A stretch of 64,000 nucleotides of DNA, from assembly GCF_015711645.1 (NCBI RefSeq), contig NZ_JABTEX010000001.1:186001-250000 (forward strand). The letters are read 5' to 3'. The first letter of the stretch is position 1. Each line of letters starts with the position of its first letter. The notes beneath the pieces are model-generated. The model was given only the letters and a program-made list of their open reading frames with translations, was not told where the DNA came from and searched no databases. The position numbers and the translations under genes are program-made. Positions 24,461-32,289 of this stretch are shown piece by piece. This DNA comes from Planomonospora sp. ID82291. Its GTDB lineage: Bacteria; Actinomycetota; Actinomycetes; Streptosporangiales; Streptosporangiaceae.

Positions 24461-26236
24461 ATGCGCGTGTATCTCGGCCTGGCGGCCAAGGACCCCAAGG
24501 CGGGCATCCCCGAGGCGGTGCTGCACACCGTCAGGGGCGCGATCGACGCCGCGTTCCCGGTCCCCCCGGAGGTCATCAGGGCCCGCGAGTGGCACCGCCC
24601 CGGCGTCTCCCTGTTCGCCTGGACCAACGAGCCCGACGACTCCCGCCGGCCCGAGCTGCTGTTCACCGAGCCCGACCGGGTGACCGGGGTCAACGGCCAC
24701 CTGGCCGAGCCGCGGGAGGTCGAGCGGCTCGCGCACGCCCCCGAGCTGCGCACCGAGGACGTCGGCGGCTGCTTCTCGGTGTTCCGCGCCTCCCCCGGCG
24801 AACTCTGCGCGGCCACCGCGATCAACCGGGTCTGCCCGGTCTTCCACGCCGAGACCCCCGACCTGCACGTGATCGGCAGCCGCGCGCTCCTGGTCCACCT
24901 GGCCTGCGGCGGCGACCGGGTCTCCTGGGACGTGCCGGCGCTGCAGACGATGATCCGCCAGGGGTTCTTCCTCTCCGACGAGACGCCCTACGCGGGCGTC
25001 TCCGCGCTGCCGCCGTCGTCGACGATCACCGTCCGGGACGGCCGCCGCGCGGTCACCGCGGTCCCGCTCCCGGCGGCCGGACCCGCGCCCGCCTCGGGTC
25101 GGCGGCGCAGGGCCCTCGTCGGGGAGCTGGCCGAGGCGCTGCTGGCGACCGTGGCGCCGCTGCGCGACGCCGGCGAGCCGGTGAACCTGGCGCTGACCGG
25201 CGGCCGGGACACCCGCGTGCTGGCGGCCCTGCTGCACGCCGCGAAGGTGCCGTTCCGGGCCACGACGAACGGGCTCGACGACCACCCGGACGTGGTCCTC
25301 GCCCGGCGGATCGCCCACGAGCTCGGGGTCGGGCACACCGTGATCCCGCCGGCCCGCGCCGAGAAGAAGGACGCGGTCCTGGTGGAGCACCCGCTGGCGC
25401 GCACCTACGAGACGCTGCGCACCTGCGAGGGCATGACCTCGGCTTACGAGTCGATCGTGACCTACCTGCCCTACAGTGCCAAGCCGACCATGTCCGGGCA
25501 GAGCGGCGAGACCCTGCGCGCCGGGAGCCTGCTGCTGCTGCAGAGCGACCTGAGCGACAAGGCCCTGCGCAAGCGGATCGACACCACCTTCTTCGCCAAG
25601 GACGTGGCGCTCTTCACCGACGAGGCCAACGAGCACGCGCGCGGGCTCGCCGCGCCCTGGCAGGAGCGGCCGGACGCCATGGAGGCGCTCGACCACATGT
25701 ACGTCTGGTACAAGATCGGCCGCTGGCAGGCCAGCGCCCGGGCGGGCTCGCTGCGCCGGGGCGACCCGGTGCGGCCGTTCCTGGACAACCGGGTGGTCCG
25801 GGCGGCACTCGCCCTGGACCAGTCGTGGCGGCTCTCGGAGGAGGTCATCCACGAGCTGATCGTGACGTTCGCGCCCCGGCTGCGGAACGTGCCGATCGAG
25901 GGCAAGCCGTGGCGTTTCACCGCGGACCGAAAGTACTACCCGTGGCAGCGCCGACCCGGGTTCCTGACCGCGCCGAAGACCGCGGGCGGCTGGAGCTGGC
26001 GGACCAGCCCGGGTGAGGCGCTCAGCGCCGTGCTCCGCGACCACGTCCTGGCCCACCTCGACCTGCTGTCCCCCATCGTCAGGCCCGACGAGGTCCGCAG
26101 GCTCTTCGCCGGCCCGGTCGTGAAGAAGCCGGGTACGGCCTGGCACCTCTATACGGTCGCCACCATGCTGAGCGGCGCCTACCCGGGCAAGGAGCCCGAG
26201 GGGCTGGAGCCGATCCGCGTCCCGATCCCGTCCTGA
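24461..26236 (+). CDS. Asparagine-synthase-like protein (orphan)
   Basis: A 591-aa protein. The C-terminal half is an asparagine synthetase B-type domain: pyrophosphatase loop LALTGGRDTRVLAALL (about residue 245) in place of the canonical SGGxDS, and a later KPTMSGQSGETLRAG segment. The N-terminal region takes the place of the Ntn amidotransferase domain but has no N-terminal Cys, so glutamine hydrolysis is not expected. Relatives include asparagine synthetase, beta-lactam synthetase and lasso-peptide cyclases. No lasso precursor or RRE gene lies nearby. An amide- or lactam-forming, ATP-using reaction is likely; the substrate is unknown. Confidence 0.7.
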   Translation: MRVYLGLAAKDPKAGIPEAVLHTVRGAIDAAFPVPPEVIRAREWHRPGVSLFAWTNEPDDSRRPELLFTEPDRVTGVNGHLAEPREVERLAHAPELRTEDVGGCFSVFRASPGELCAATAINRVCPVFHAETPDLHVIGSRALLVHLACGGDRVSWDVPALQTMIRQGFFLSDETPYAGVSALPPSSTITVRDGRRAVTAVPLPAAGPAPASGRRRRALVGELAEALLATVAPLRDAGEPVNLALTGGRDTRVLAALLHAAKVPFRATTNGLDDHPDVVLARRIAHELGVGHTVIPPARAEKKDAVLVEHPLARTYETLRTCEGMTSAYESIVTYLPYSAKPTMSGQSGETLRAGSLLLLQSDLSDKALRKRIDTTFFAKDVALFTDEANEHARGLAAPWQERPDAMEALDHMYVWYKIGRWQASARAGSLRRGDPVRPFLDNRVVRAALALDQSWRLSEEVIHELIVTFAPRLRNVPIEGKPWRFTADRKYYPWQRRPGFLTAPKTAGGWSWRTSPGEALSAVLRDHVLAHLDLLSPIVRPDEVRRLFAGPVVKKPGTAWHLYTVATMLSGAYPGKEPEGLEPIRVPIPS

Positions 26237-26366
26237 GCGCGGGCCCGCCGCCCTCTCCCGGGCACGGCGGGCCCGGCCCCGGCGGAGACGGCGGGCCCTG
26301 CCGTACCCGGCACGGCGGGCCGGGGCGCCGGCGCACGCGGGCGACGCCGGAGACCGGGACCGCCAA

Positions 26367-26427
26367 CAGGCGTCAGCAGGCGCAGGCGACCGGGGCCGCC
26401 AGCAGGCGTCAGCAGGCGCAGGCGACC
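26367..26427. repeat. 36-bp tandem duplication at the 3' end of the rhodanese gene
   Basis: A 25-bp block at 26367-26391 is repeated exactly at 26403-26427, with mostly matching flanks, giving a 36-bp period. The second copy contains the rhodanese stop codon and its terminal Cys-Ala-Cys codons. It looks like recent local duplication. Confidence 0.7.
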
Positions 26428-26882
26428 CCGGAGACCGGGGCGGTCAGGGGATCGGCCGGGCGGCGGGAGACCCCGTCGGCGGTCTCGACCGGGAAGCCCT
26501 CCCGGGCCCAGTACTCGAAGCCGCCCAGCATCTCCTTGACCGGGTGGCCGAGCCGGGCGAACTCCAGGGCGGCGCGGGTGGCGCCGTTGCACCCGGGGCC
26601 CCAGCAGTAGGTGACCACGGTCGCCCCGGCGGGCACCACCTCGGCGGCGCGGACGGCGATCTCCGCGGTGGGCAGGTGGACGGCCCCCGCGATGTGGCCC
26701 TGGTTCCAGCTCTCCAGGCTGCGGGAGTCGACCACGACGACGCCCGGCACTCCGGCGGCCAGGTCGGCGGCGACGTCGGAGGCGTCGGTCTCGAAGGTCA
26801 GGCGGGCGGCGAAGTGGGCGAGGGCCGCGGCGTTCGCGGCGGCGGGAACCGCGGTGACCGCGGACACGGTGGTTACGGACAT
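26409..26882 (-). CDS. Rhodanese-domain sulfurtransferase
   Basis: A 157-aa single-domain rhodanese. The fold starts at VVVVDSRSLESWNQGHIAGA, and the active-site loop TYCWGPGCNGATR (about residues 91-103) has the persulfide Cys. GFEYWAREGFPVE is the usual closing part. Such proteins move sulfane sulfur, for example from thiosulfate to cyanide or protein thiols. The extreme C-terminus is Cys-Ala-Cys, a possible extra redox or metal site. There is no Shine-Dalgarno before ATG 26882. The gene is divergent from the GlxA-type regulator with 70 bp between, so that regulator probably controls it. Confidence 0.85.
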   Translation of the reverse strand: MSVTTVSAVTAVPAAANAAALAHFAARLTFETDASDVAADLAAGVPGVVVVDSRSLESWNQGHIAGAVHLPTAEIAVRAAEVVPAGATVVTYCWGPGCNGATRAALEFARLGHPVKEMLGGFEYWAREGFPVETADGVSRRPADPLTAPVSGVACAC

Positions 26883-26952
26883 GGGGAAATGCTGGCGCGT
26901 CCCGCACGGCGCCGCCAGTGGCGTGAACGACGTCCATCGCTAAGATCTCGCC

Positions 26953-27939
26953 ATGGAGCTCCCCCTGCCCTCCCCGGTCCCGCGCGACGCGCGCCGTACC
27001 GTCTCCGTGCTGGCCTTCGACGGCATGGCCCCCTTCGAGCTGGGGTGCGTGGTGGAGATCTTCGGGCTGCCCCGGCCCGAGCTGGACCTGCCCTGGTACG
27101 AGCTCGCGGTCTGCGCGGAGAGCCCCGCGGACCTGCGGGTCGCGGGCGGGCTCACCATGCGGGCCCCGTACGGGCTGGAGGCGTTCGCCGCGGCGGACAC
27201 GGTGATCGTCCCGGGGGTGCCGGACGTGCGGGACGAGGTCTCCCCCGGCGTGGTGGCGGCCCTGCGGACGGCGCACGGCCGGGGCGCTCGGGTCGTCTCG
27301 ATCTGCTCCGGGGCGTTCGCGCTGGCCGCCGCCGGCCTGCTGGACGGGCGGGAGGCGACGACCCACTGGAGGTACGCCGAGCTGCTCCAGCGGAGGTTCC
27401 CCTCGGTCCGGGTCAACCCGGACGTGCTCTACGTGGACGGCGGCGACGTGCTGACCAGCGCGGGCAGCGCGGCCGGGCTGGACCTGCTGATCCACCTCGT
27501 GCGCGGGGACCACGGCGCGGGCGTGGCCAACACGGTCGCGCGCCGGCTGGTCATCCCGCCGCACCGCGACGGCGGGCAGGCTCAGTTCGTGCAGGCGGCG
27601 GTCGTCCCCGTCGAGGACGACGACGCGGTGGCCCGCGCCATGGACTGGGCCCTGAACCACCTCGCCGAGCCCATCACGGTCGCGGGCCTGGCCGGGGTCG
27701 CGCGCATGTCGCCGCGCACCTTCATCCGGCGCTTCGGCCGGCAGACCGGGACCAGCCCGCTGCGCTGGGTCGTCTCCCAGCGGATCGCGGCCAGCCTGCC
27801 CCTGCTGGAGTCCACCGCCGTCCCGGTCGAGGAGGTCGCCGCCGCGGTCGGCTTCGACAGCCCGGCGACCTTCCGCCACCACTTCACCCGGGCGATGCGC
27901 ACCTCGCCGTCGGCCTACCGCCGCGCCTTCGGCGCCTGA
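26953..27939 (+). CDS. GlxA-family transcriptional regulator (DJ-1/PfpI + AraC HTH)
   Basis: A 328-aa regulator. Residues 15-185 form a DJ-1/PfpI-like domain with nucleophile-elbow sequence VVSICSGAFALAAAG. Residues 225-320 are an AraC-type double helix-turn-helix (MSPRTFIRRFGRQTGTSPLR, then VAAAVGFDSPATFRHHF). Members act as cytoplasmic activators that sense small molecules. A TAAGAT hexamer (26941-26946) lies 6 nt before the ATG with no ribosome site, so the message is probably leaderless. Divergence from the rhodanese suggests control of that gene. Confidence 0.85.
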   Translation: MELPLPSPVPRDARRTVSVLAFDGMAPFELGCVVEIFGLPRPELDLPWYELAVCAESPADLRVAGGLTMRAPYGLEAFAAADTVIVPGVPDVRDEVSPGVVAALRTAHGRGARVVSICSGAFALAAAGLLDGREATTHWRYAELLQRRFPSVRVNPDVLYVDGGDVLTSAGSAAGLDLLIHLVRGDHGAGVANTVARRLVIPPHRDGGQAQFVQAAVVPVEDDDAVARAMDWALNHLAEPITVAGLAGVARMSPRTFIRRFGRQTGTSPLRWVVSQRIAASLPLLESTAVPVEEVAAAVGFDSPATFRHHFTRAMRTSPSAYRRAFGA

Positions 27940-28007
27940 GGACTCCGCCCGCCCCGGCCCATGAACCGCTCCTGAACCGCTCCGGTGTCCGGGACGTCTG
28001 TGAAGGC

Positions 28008-29270
28008 ATGTACCGTCGACTGTTCAGTGCGCTGCTGGCCGTCGCCGCCCTCGCGGCCTGCGGCCCGACCGGGTCCCGCCCGGTCACCGCCGAGGGGGTG
28101 CGGCGCAACCTCTACGCCGGGCCGGGGCCGGGCCCGCCGGTGGCGAACCTGCGGCCCGGCCTGGCGGCGTTCGGCCACGCCCTGTTCACCGCCGTCGCCG
28201 ATCCCGGCGTCAACACGGTGCTGTCCCCGCTGAGCATCGCCCACGCGTACGGCATGGCGCGGGCGGGCGCGGATCCCGCGACCGGGGGCGAGCTGGACGC
28301 GGTCTTCGGGTTCCCCCCGGAGGGACCCCACGCGGCGTTCAACACGCTGTCCCGGGTCATCACCACGACCGACGGCGCCCCTCCCGTGCCCGATCCGGGC
28401 GCCCGTCGCGACGCGCAGGAGTCCGCGGCCTCACCGCCGGTCGTCAGGCTCGCCTCCGGGATCTTCGTCCAGGACGGCCTCGCCGTCGGCCCGGAGTTCC
28501 TGCGCGTCCTCGCCGCCGAGTACGGCACCGGCGCACGCCAGGTGGACTTCGCCGCGGACGCCGCCGGGGCGATCGACGCCTGGGCCGAGGAGCAGACCGC
28601 CGGTCGGGTCAAGAAGGTGTTCGACGGGCTGGGCCCCGGCACCCGGCTGGTGATCGCGAACGCGCTCTGCCTGAAGGCCGACTGGGCCGTCCCGTTCACC
28701 GACCCGCCCGAGGAGGCCGCCGCCTTCACCCGCGCCGACGGCCGGGTGGTGCGCACGGACCTGGTGCGGGTGGCGGGGGAGTTCCCCTACGCGAGCGGAC
28801 CGGGCTGGCAGGCCGTCGAGCTCGCCTATGCCGGGAGCGAGCTGGCCATGTGGGTCGTCCTGCCGGACGCGGGCGGTTCCGTCGGCGACCGGCTCGCCCC
28901 CGGGGCGCTCACCCGGCTGGCCGGGCGGCTGGAGCGGACCCGGGTCGAGGTCGTGCTGCCCCGGTGGGACTTCTCCACCGGCCTGGACCTGAAGGAGCCG
29001 CTGGAGCGGCTCGGCCTGAGGAGCTCCGGTTACCCCGGCATCGCCGACGGCCTCTTCCTGGACCGGGCGGTGCACAAGGCGACCGTCACCGTGGACGAGT
29101 GGGGCACCGAGGCCGCCGCCGTGACCGGCCTGGCCTTCCCCGCCGCCGCCCCCGCGCCCGCGGAAGCCGTGTTCCGCGCCGACCGGCCGTTCGCCTTCGC
29201 GATCGTCCACCGGCCGACGCTGGTCCCGCTCTTCCTCGGCCAGGTCGCCGACCCCACCGCGACCGGCTGA
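28008..29270 (+). CDS. Secreted lipoprotein serpin (serine protease inhibitor)
   Basis: A 420-aa serpin. The signal peptide MYRRLFSALLAVAALAAC ends in a lipobox Cys, so it should be membrane-anchored outside the cell. The serpin core shows NTVLSPLSIAHAYGMARAGA, VIANALCLKADW and the hinge VDEWGTEAAAVTG. The hinge has small residues at P12-P8 as in inhibitory serpins. By counting from the hinge Gly, the scissile P1 is probably an Ala in the Pro/Ala-rich loop, which would suit an elastase-like target; the loop looks a few residues longer than usual. AAGG sits very close to ATG 28008. It stands alone between convergent and divergent genes. Confidence 0.85.
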   Translation: MYRRLFSALLAVAALAACGPTGSRPVTAEGVRRNLYAGPGPGPPVANLRPGLAAFGHALFTAVADPGVNTVLSPLSIAHAYGMARAGADPATGGELDAVFGFPPEGPHAAFNTLSRVITTTDGAPPVPDPGARRDAQESAASPPVVRLASGIFVQDGLAVGPEFLRVLAAEYGTGARQVDFAADAAGAIDAWAEEQTAGRVKKVFDGLGPGTRLVIANALCLKADWAVPFTDPPEEAAAFTRADGRVVRTDLVRVAGEFPYASGPGWQAVELAYAGSELAMWVVLPDAGGSVGDRLAPGALTRLAGRLERTRVEVVLPRWDFSTGLDLKEPLERLGLRSSGYPGIADGLFLDRAVHKATVTVDEWGTEAAAVTGLAFPAAAPAPAEAVFRADRPFAFAIVHRPTLVPLFLGQVADPTATG

Positions 29271-29343
29271 CCGGCTGACCGACTCGGACGGGACAGGCCG
29301 GGCCCACCGCGCCCGGCGGGCACCACGGACCCGGCGGGCCGCG

Positions 29344-30177
29344 TCAGCCGCCGATGTTGAGCAGGCCCGCGTCGACCACCCGGCGGCCGAAGGGCCGGGC
29401 CAGCTCGGCCAGGCGGGCGAGCTCGTCGTCGGAGAGCGCCGCGTAGGCGGGCAGGGCCAGCTCGTCGGTACGGTCCTCGACCCGCTGCCGCAGGGCCCTC
29501 CCCTCCCGGGTGAGCTCGTCCCCGGCCAGCAGCCCGCGCCCGCGCAGCGACTCCTCCGCCGCCGCCCACTCCTCCGCGGGCCAGGCCCGGCTGACCTTCA
29601 GGAAGATCGTCGGGGTGGTCCCGGTGGCGCCGTGCAGGACCAGGGCCTCCAGCGGGCCGATCCCCTCGGCGAGCAGGGCCGCGACGTGCCCGTCGCCGCG
29701 GAACTCGCGCAGCAGGGTCTGGGCGTGCCACAGCTCCAGCAGCGGGTCGGACGGCCACGGCAGCGTGGCGTGCGCGGCGAACAGCGCCCGGCCCTGGAGG
29801 TGCTCGCAGGCGCGCTCGGCGGCCCGCCGGGCCAGCGCGGTCGTCTCGGCGAGGCCGGGGACCTCGTGGATCCCGCCCCGGCGCAGCGCGGCGCCCGCGG
29901 CCTCGTAGCGCGCCCCGATCATCTGGGCCGGGGTCACGACGTCCCAGGCGGCCGGGAGCGCCTTGCGCACCAGCGCGGGGCAGAAGTTGTAGAAGGTCGC
30001 GATGACCAGCTCCGGCGAGGCGGCGCCGAACGCCGCCGCGCGGGAGGCGAAGTAGCCCGCCTGGGCGTCGAGTCCCAGGGCGGCGTAGCGCTCGGCGGCC
30101 TCGGGGACGAAGTAGATCATCCCGTGGACGGGCTCCAGGCGGCGCCAGGACTGCCGGGCGAGCTGGGCGTCGGTCAT
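29344..30177 (-). CDS. SCO6745/SalK-family protein
   Basis: A 277-aa helical protein. Diagnostic features are RLEPVHGMIYFVPEAAERYAALG at the N-terminus, FYNFCPALVRKALP, and a C-terminal winged-helix-like region (GLLAGDELTREGRALRQRVEDRTDELA). This family (SCO6745, SalK) is common in actinobacteria and has no established reaction. ATG 30177 is kept because the family motif begins just after it. It is transcribed away from the methyltransferase at 31025, with 107 bp between. Confidence 0.75.
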   Translation of the reverse strand: MTDAQLARQSWRRLEPVHGMIYFVPEAAERYAALGLDAQAGYFASRAAAFGAASPELVIATFYNFCPALVRKALPAAWDVVTPAQMIGARYEAAGAALRRGGIHEVPGLAETTALARRAAERACEHLQGRALFAAHATLPWPSDPLLELWHAQTLLREFRGDGHVAALLAEGIGPLEALVLHGATGTTPTIFLKVSRAWPAEEWAAAEESLRGRGLLAGDELTREGRALRQRVEDRTDELALPAYAALSDDELARLAELARPFGRRVVDAGLLNIGG

Positions 30178-30284
30178 CGTGCCTCCAGGAGTCGGCGGAG
30201 CAGGCCGTTCCGGCCGGGGTCCGCGGAGCCGCCCTTGGACCGACCGGCCGGTATGCAGAACCTATTCCTACTCTCCGGTAACCG

Positions 30285-31025
30285 TCAACGGCGGCGCAGC
30301 ACGAAGACGCCCCAGCCCAGGTACCGCCTGCCGTACGCGACATGGGAGCGGCGGGCCCGCTCCAGGAACCCGCGCATCTCCGCGGCGTCGGGGTCCCCGG
30401 GGTTGGCGCGCAGCCAGTCGCTCACCGTCCACCACTGGCTCGCCGCGTAGCGGTCCCAGCTGTCGCCGTCGGCCAGGACCATCTCCAGCACCTCCGTCCC
30501 GGCCGCCTCGAACCGGTCGAACGTCCCGGCCAGCGAGGTGAAATCGTCCGGCCCGAAGCCGAACGCCTCGTACGCCCCGGCGGGCGGCTCGTCGACCCAG
30601 TACGGCTCGCCGACCAGGAGGATCCCGTCCTCGCCGAGCGCGGGGAGCATGAGCCTGACCGTGCCCTCCACGCCTCCCCCGATCCAGGTCGCCCCCAGGC
30701 ACGACACGACGTCGTAGGAGCCCGGCTCGGCCCGGTAGGCCCCGGCGTCCCCCTTCTCGAACCGCAGCCGGCCGGCCACCCCGAGCTCCACCGCCCGTTC
30801 GTGCGCCGCGTCCAGGAAGACCTCGCTGATGTCGACGCCCGTGCCCTCGATCCCGTGCTCCAGGGCCCAGGTGCAGAGCATCTCGCCCTTTCCGCAGCAC
30901 AGGTCGAGCACGCGCGTGCCGTGCCGGAGCCGGGCGACCTTCCCGAGCAGCGCCAGCTTCTCCTCGGTGAACGGGTTCAGGATGCGGTGACCGCTCTCGG
31001 CGATCTCGTGGAAACGCAGTGACAT
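30285..31025 (-). CDS. Class I SAM-dependent methyltransferase
   Basis: A 246-aa soluble methyltransferase with motif I VLDLCCGKGEMLCTWA (about residues 40-55), the acidic ribose-binding VDIS after strand 2, and motif IV DVVSCLGATW. The N-terminal FHEIAESGHRILNPF and the C-terminal WLRANP segment are typical of an actinobacterial small-molecule methyltransferase family. The substrate is unknown. ATG 31025 is preferred, with ATG 31034 nine bases upstream an equal alternative. Confidence 0.78.
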   Translation of the reverse strand: MSLRFHEIAESGHRILNPFTEEKLALLGKVARLRHGTRVLDLCCGKGEMLCTWALEHGIEGTGVDISEVFLDAAHERAVELGVAGRLRFEKGDAGAYRAEPGSYDVVSCLGATWIGGGVEGTVRLMLPALGEDGILLVGEPYWVDEPPAGAYEAFGFGPDDFTSLAGTFDRFEAAGTEVLEMVLADGDSWDRYAASQWWTVSDWLRANPGDPDAAEMRGFLERARRSHVAYGRRYLGWGVFVLRRR

Positions 31026-31130
31026 GCCCGCCATGCTGCCTGCTCGCGGTCCCGGGTCCAACCGGTTATCCGCCGCCCGGCACGCCCCCGGCCGGTGCGG
31101 CCGGGCACGGCGGTCACTCCGGCAGGGCGG

Positions 31131-32111
31131 TCACTCCGACGCGCCGTCCTTCGCGTCCCCGTCCTTCGCGTCCCCGTCCTTCGCGTCGGGCTCGTCGGGC
31201 TCGTCGGGCTCGTCGGACTCCGGGACCCGCAGGGTGAGCCCGCCGGGCACGACCTCGGCCCTGAGCTCGGTGACGGTCCCCTTGGCGCCGCCGTCCAGCT
31301 CGTAGGTCATCGGGGCGCCGAGCTTGACGGTGATCTCGCGGGCCCGGGTCATCCGGACGAACGGCGAGGAGTCGGAGCGGCTCACGCTCATCCGGCCGAG
31401 CGTGCGGGCCCACTGGAGGGGCCCCTTGGCGGTGGTCACGCCGACCTCCAGCCAGCCGTCGTCCGGCCGCGCGTCGTCGAAGGCCTCGATGCCGCCGGTG
31501 ATCGTGCCGACGTTGCCGAACAGCACGCAGCTCGCCTCGCCCTCGAACCACTTCGTCCCGTCGACCTTGATCTTCACCGGGACGAGCTCCCCCCGGACGT
31601 GCCGCAGGCCGGTCCAGAAGTAGGCCACCCGGCCCATCCGGTCCTTCAGCCCCCGGTCGGCGTCTTTGATCATCTCCGCGTCGAAGCCGACGCCGGCCAT
31701 CACCGCGAAGTGCTCGCCGTTGACCTTGCCCAGGTCCAGCTTCCGGTCCCGGCCGTGGAAGGCGATCCGCACCGCCTCCGGCAGGTCCTCCGGGATGCCG
31801 AGGTTCCCGGCGAACATGTTGGCCGTACCGGCCGGGATGATGCCGACGGTCACCTTCGATCCCGCGGCGGCGTCCACGCACCGCTGCACCATGCCGTCAC
31901 CGCCCCACACGAGCAGCAGCCGAGCGCCCTCCTTGAGCGCCTTCTTCACCTTCTTCGGCGCCTTCTTGCTCTTGGGCACCTCGTACCAGAGGAGTTCCTC
32001 CACACCCTCGTCGGCCAGGAGCCTGCGCAGCTCGTCCAGTCCTCCGCCGAGCGACTTCTTCCGGTGGGCGACCACCGCGACCGTGCCGACCTGGGGCCGC
32101 TTGCGCAGCAT
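31131..32111 (-). CDS. Diacylglycerol kinase family lipid kinase
   Basis: A 326-aa cytoplasmic enzyme of the DAGK/YegS/LcbK family. It carries the nucleotide-binding loop VWGGDGMVQRCVDAAAG (about residues 70-85), the GTANMFAGNLGIP motif and the second-domain stretch GVGFDAEMIKDADRGLKDRMG. It should phosphorylate a lipid hydroxyl such as diacylglycerol. ATG 32111 has AGGAGG 6 nt upstream. The C-terminal 25 residues are low-complexity Asp/Pro/Glu and Ala-Lys-Asp-Gly repeats encoded by DNA tandem repeats, probably a disordered tail. Confidence 0.87.
   Translation of the reverse strand: MLRKRPQVGTVAVVAHRKKSLGGGLDELRRLLADEGVEELLWYEVPKSKKAPKKVKKALKEGARLLLVWGGDGMVQRCVDAAAGSKVTVGIIPAGTANMFAGNLGIPEDLPEAVRIAFHGRDRKLDLGKVNGEHFAVMAGVGFDAEMIKDADRGLKDRMGRVAYFWTGLRHVRGELVPVKIKVDGTKWFEGEASCVLFGNVGTITGGIEAFDDARPDDGWLEVGVTTAKGPLQWARTLGRMSVSRSDSSPFVRMTRAREITVKLGAPMTYELDGGAKGTVTELRAEVVPGGLTLRVPESDEPDEPDEPDAKDGDAKDGDAKDGASE
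31146..31216. repeat. Two coding tandem repeats at the lipid kinase C-terminus
   Basis: Nearly three copies of a 15-bp unit (GTCCTTCGCGTCCCC) at 31146-31186, then about three copies of a 9-bp unit (CGGGCTCGT). All are multiples of three, so the protein frame is kept. The copy number is likely variable among strains. Confidence 0.8.
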
Positions 32112-32289
32112 GGCCGCCTCCTGTGCGTAACCGTCATCGGGACAGCCGACGGCTGCCCGGATCCGGAAGATCCAAACATCGCCCGTGCGACCCGGGTGGC
32201 AGACCGCCGGCCCGGTACGACCAGGGGGGTAGACGGTTCCGGCCCCTCGGCCGATGCACCGACGCCGCCCTCGGCCCGACGATGGCCCG

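Noticed and set aside
24461-26236. Asparagine-synthase-like protein as a lasso peptide cyclase
   Set aside because: No lasso precursor, RRE protein or transglutaminase-like leader peptidase is encoded nearby.
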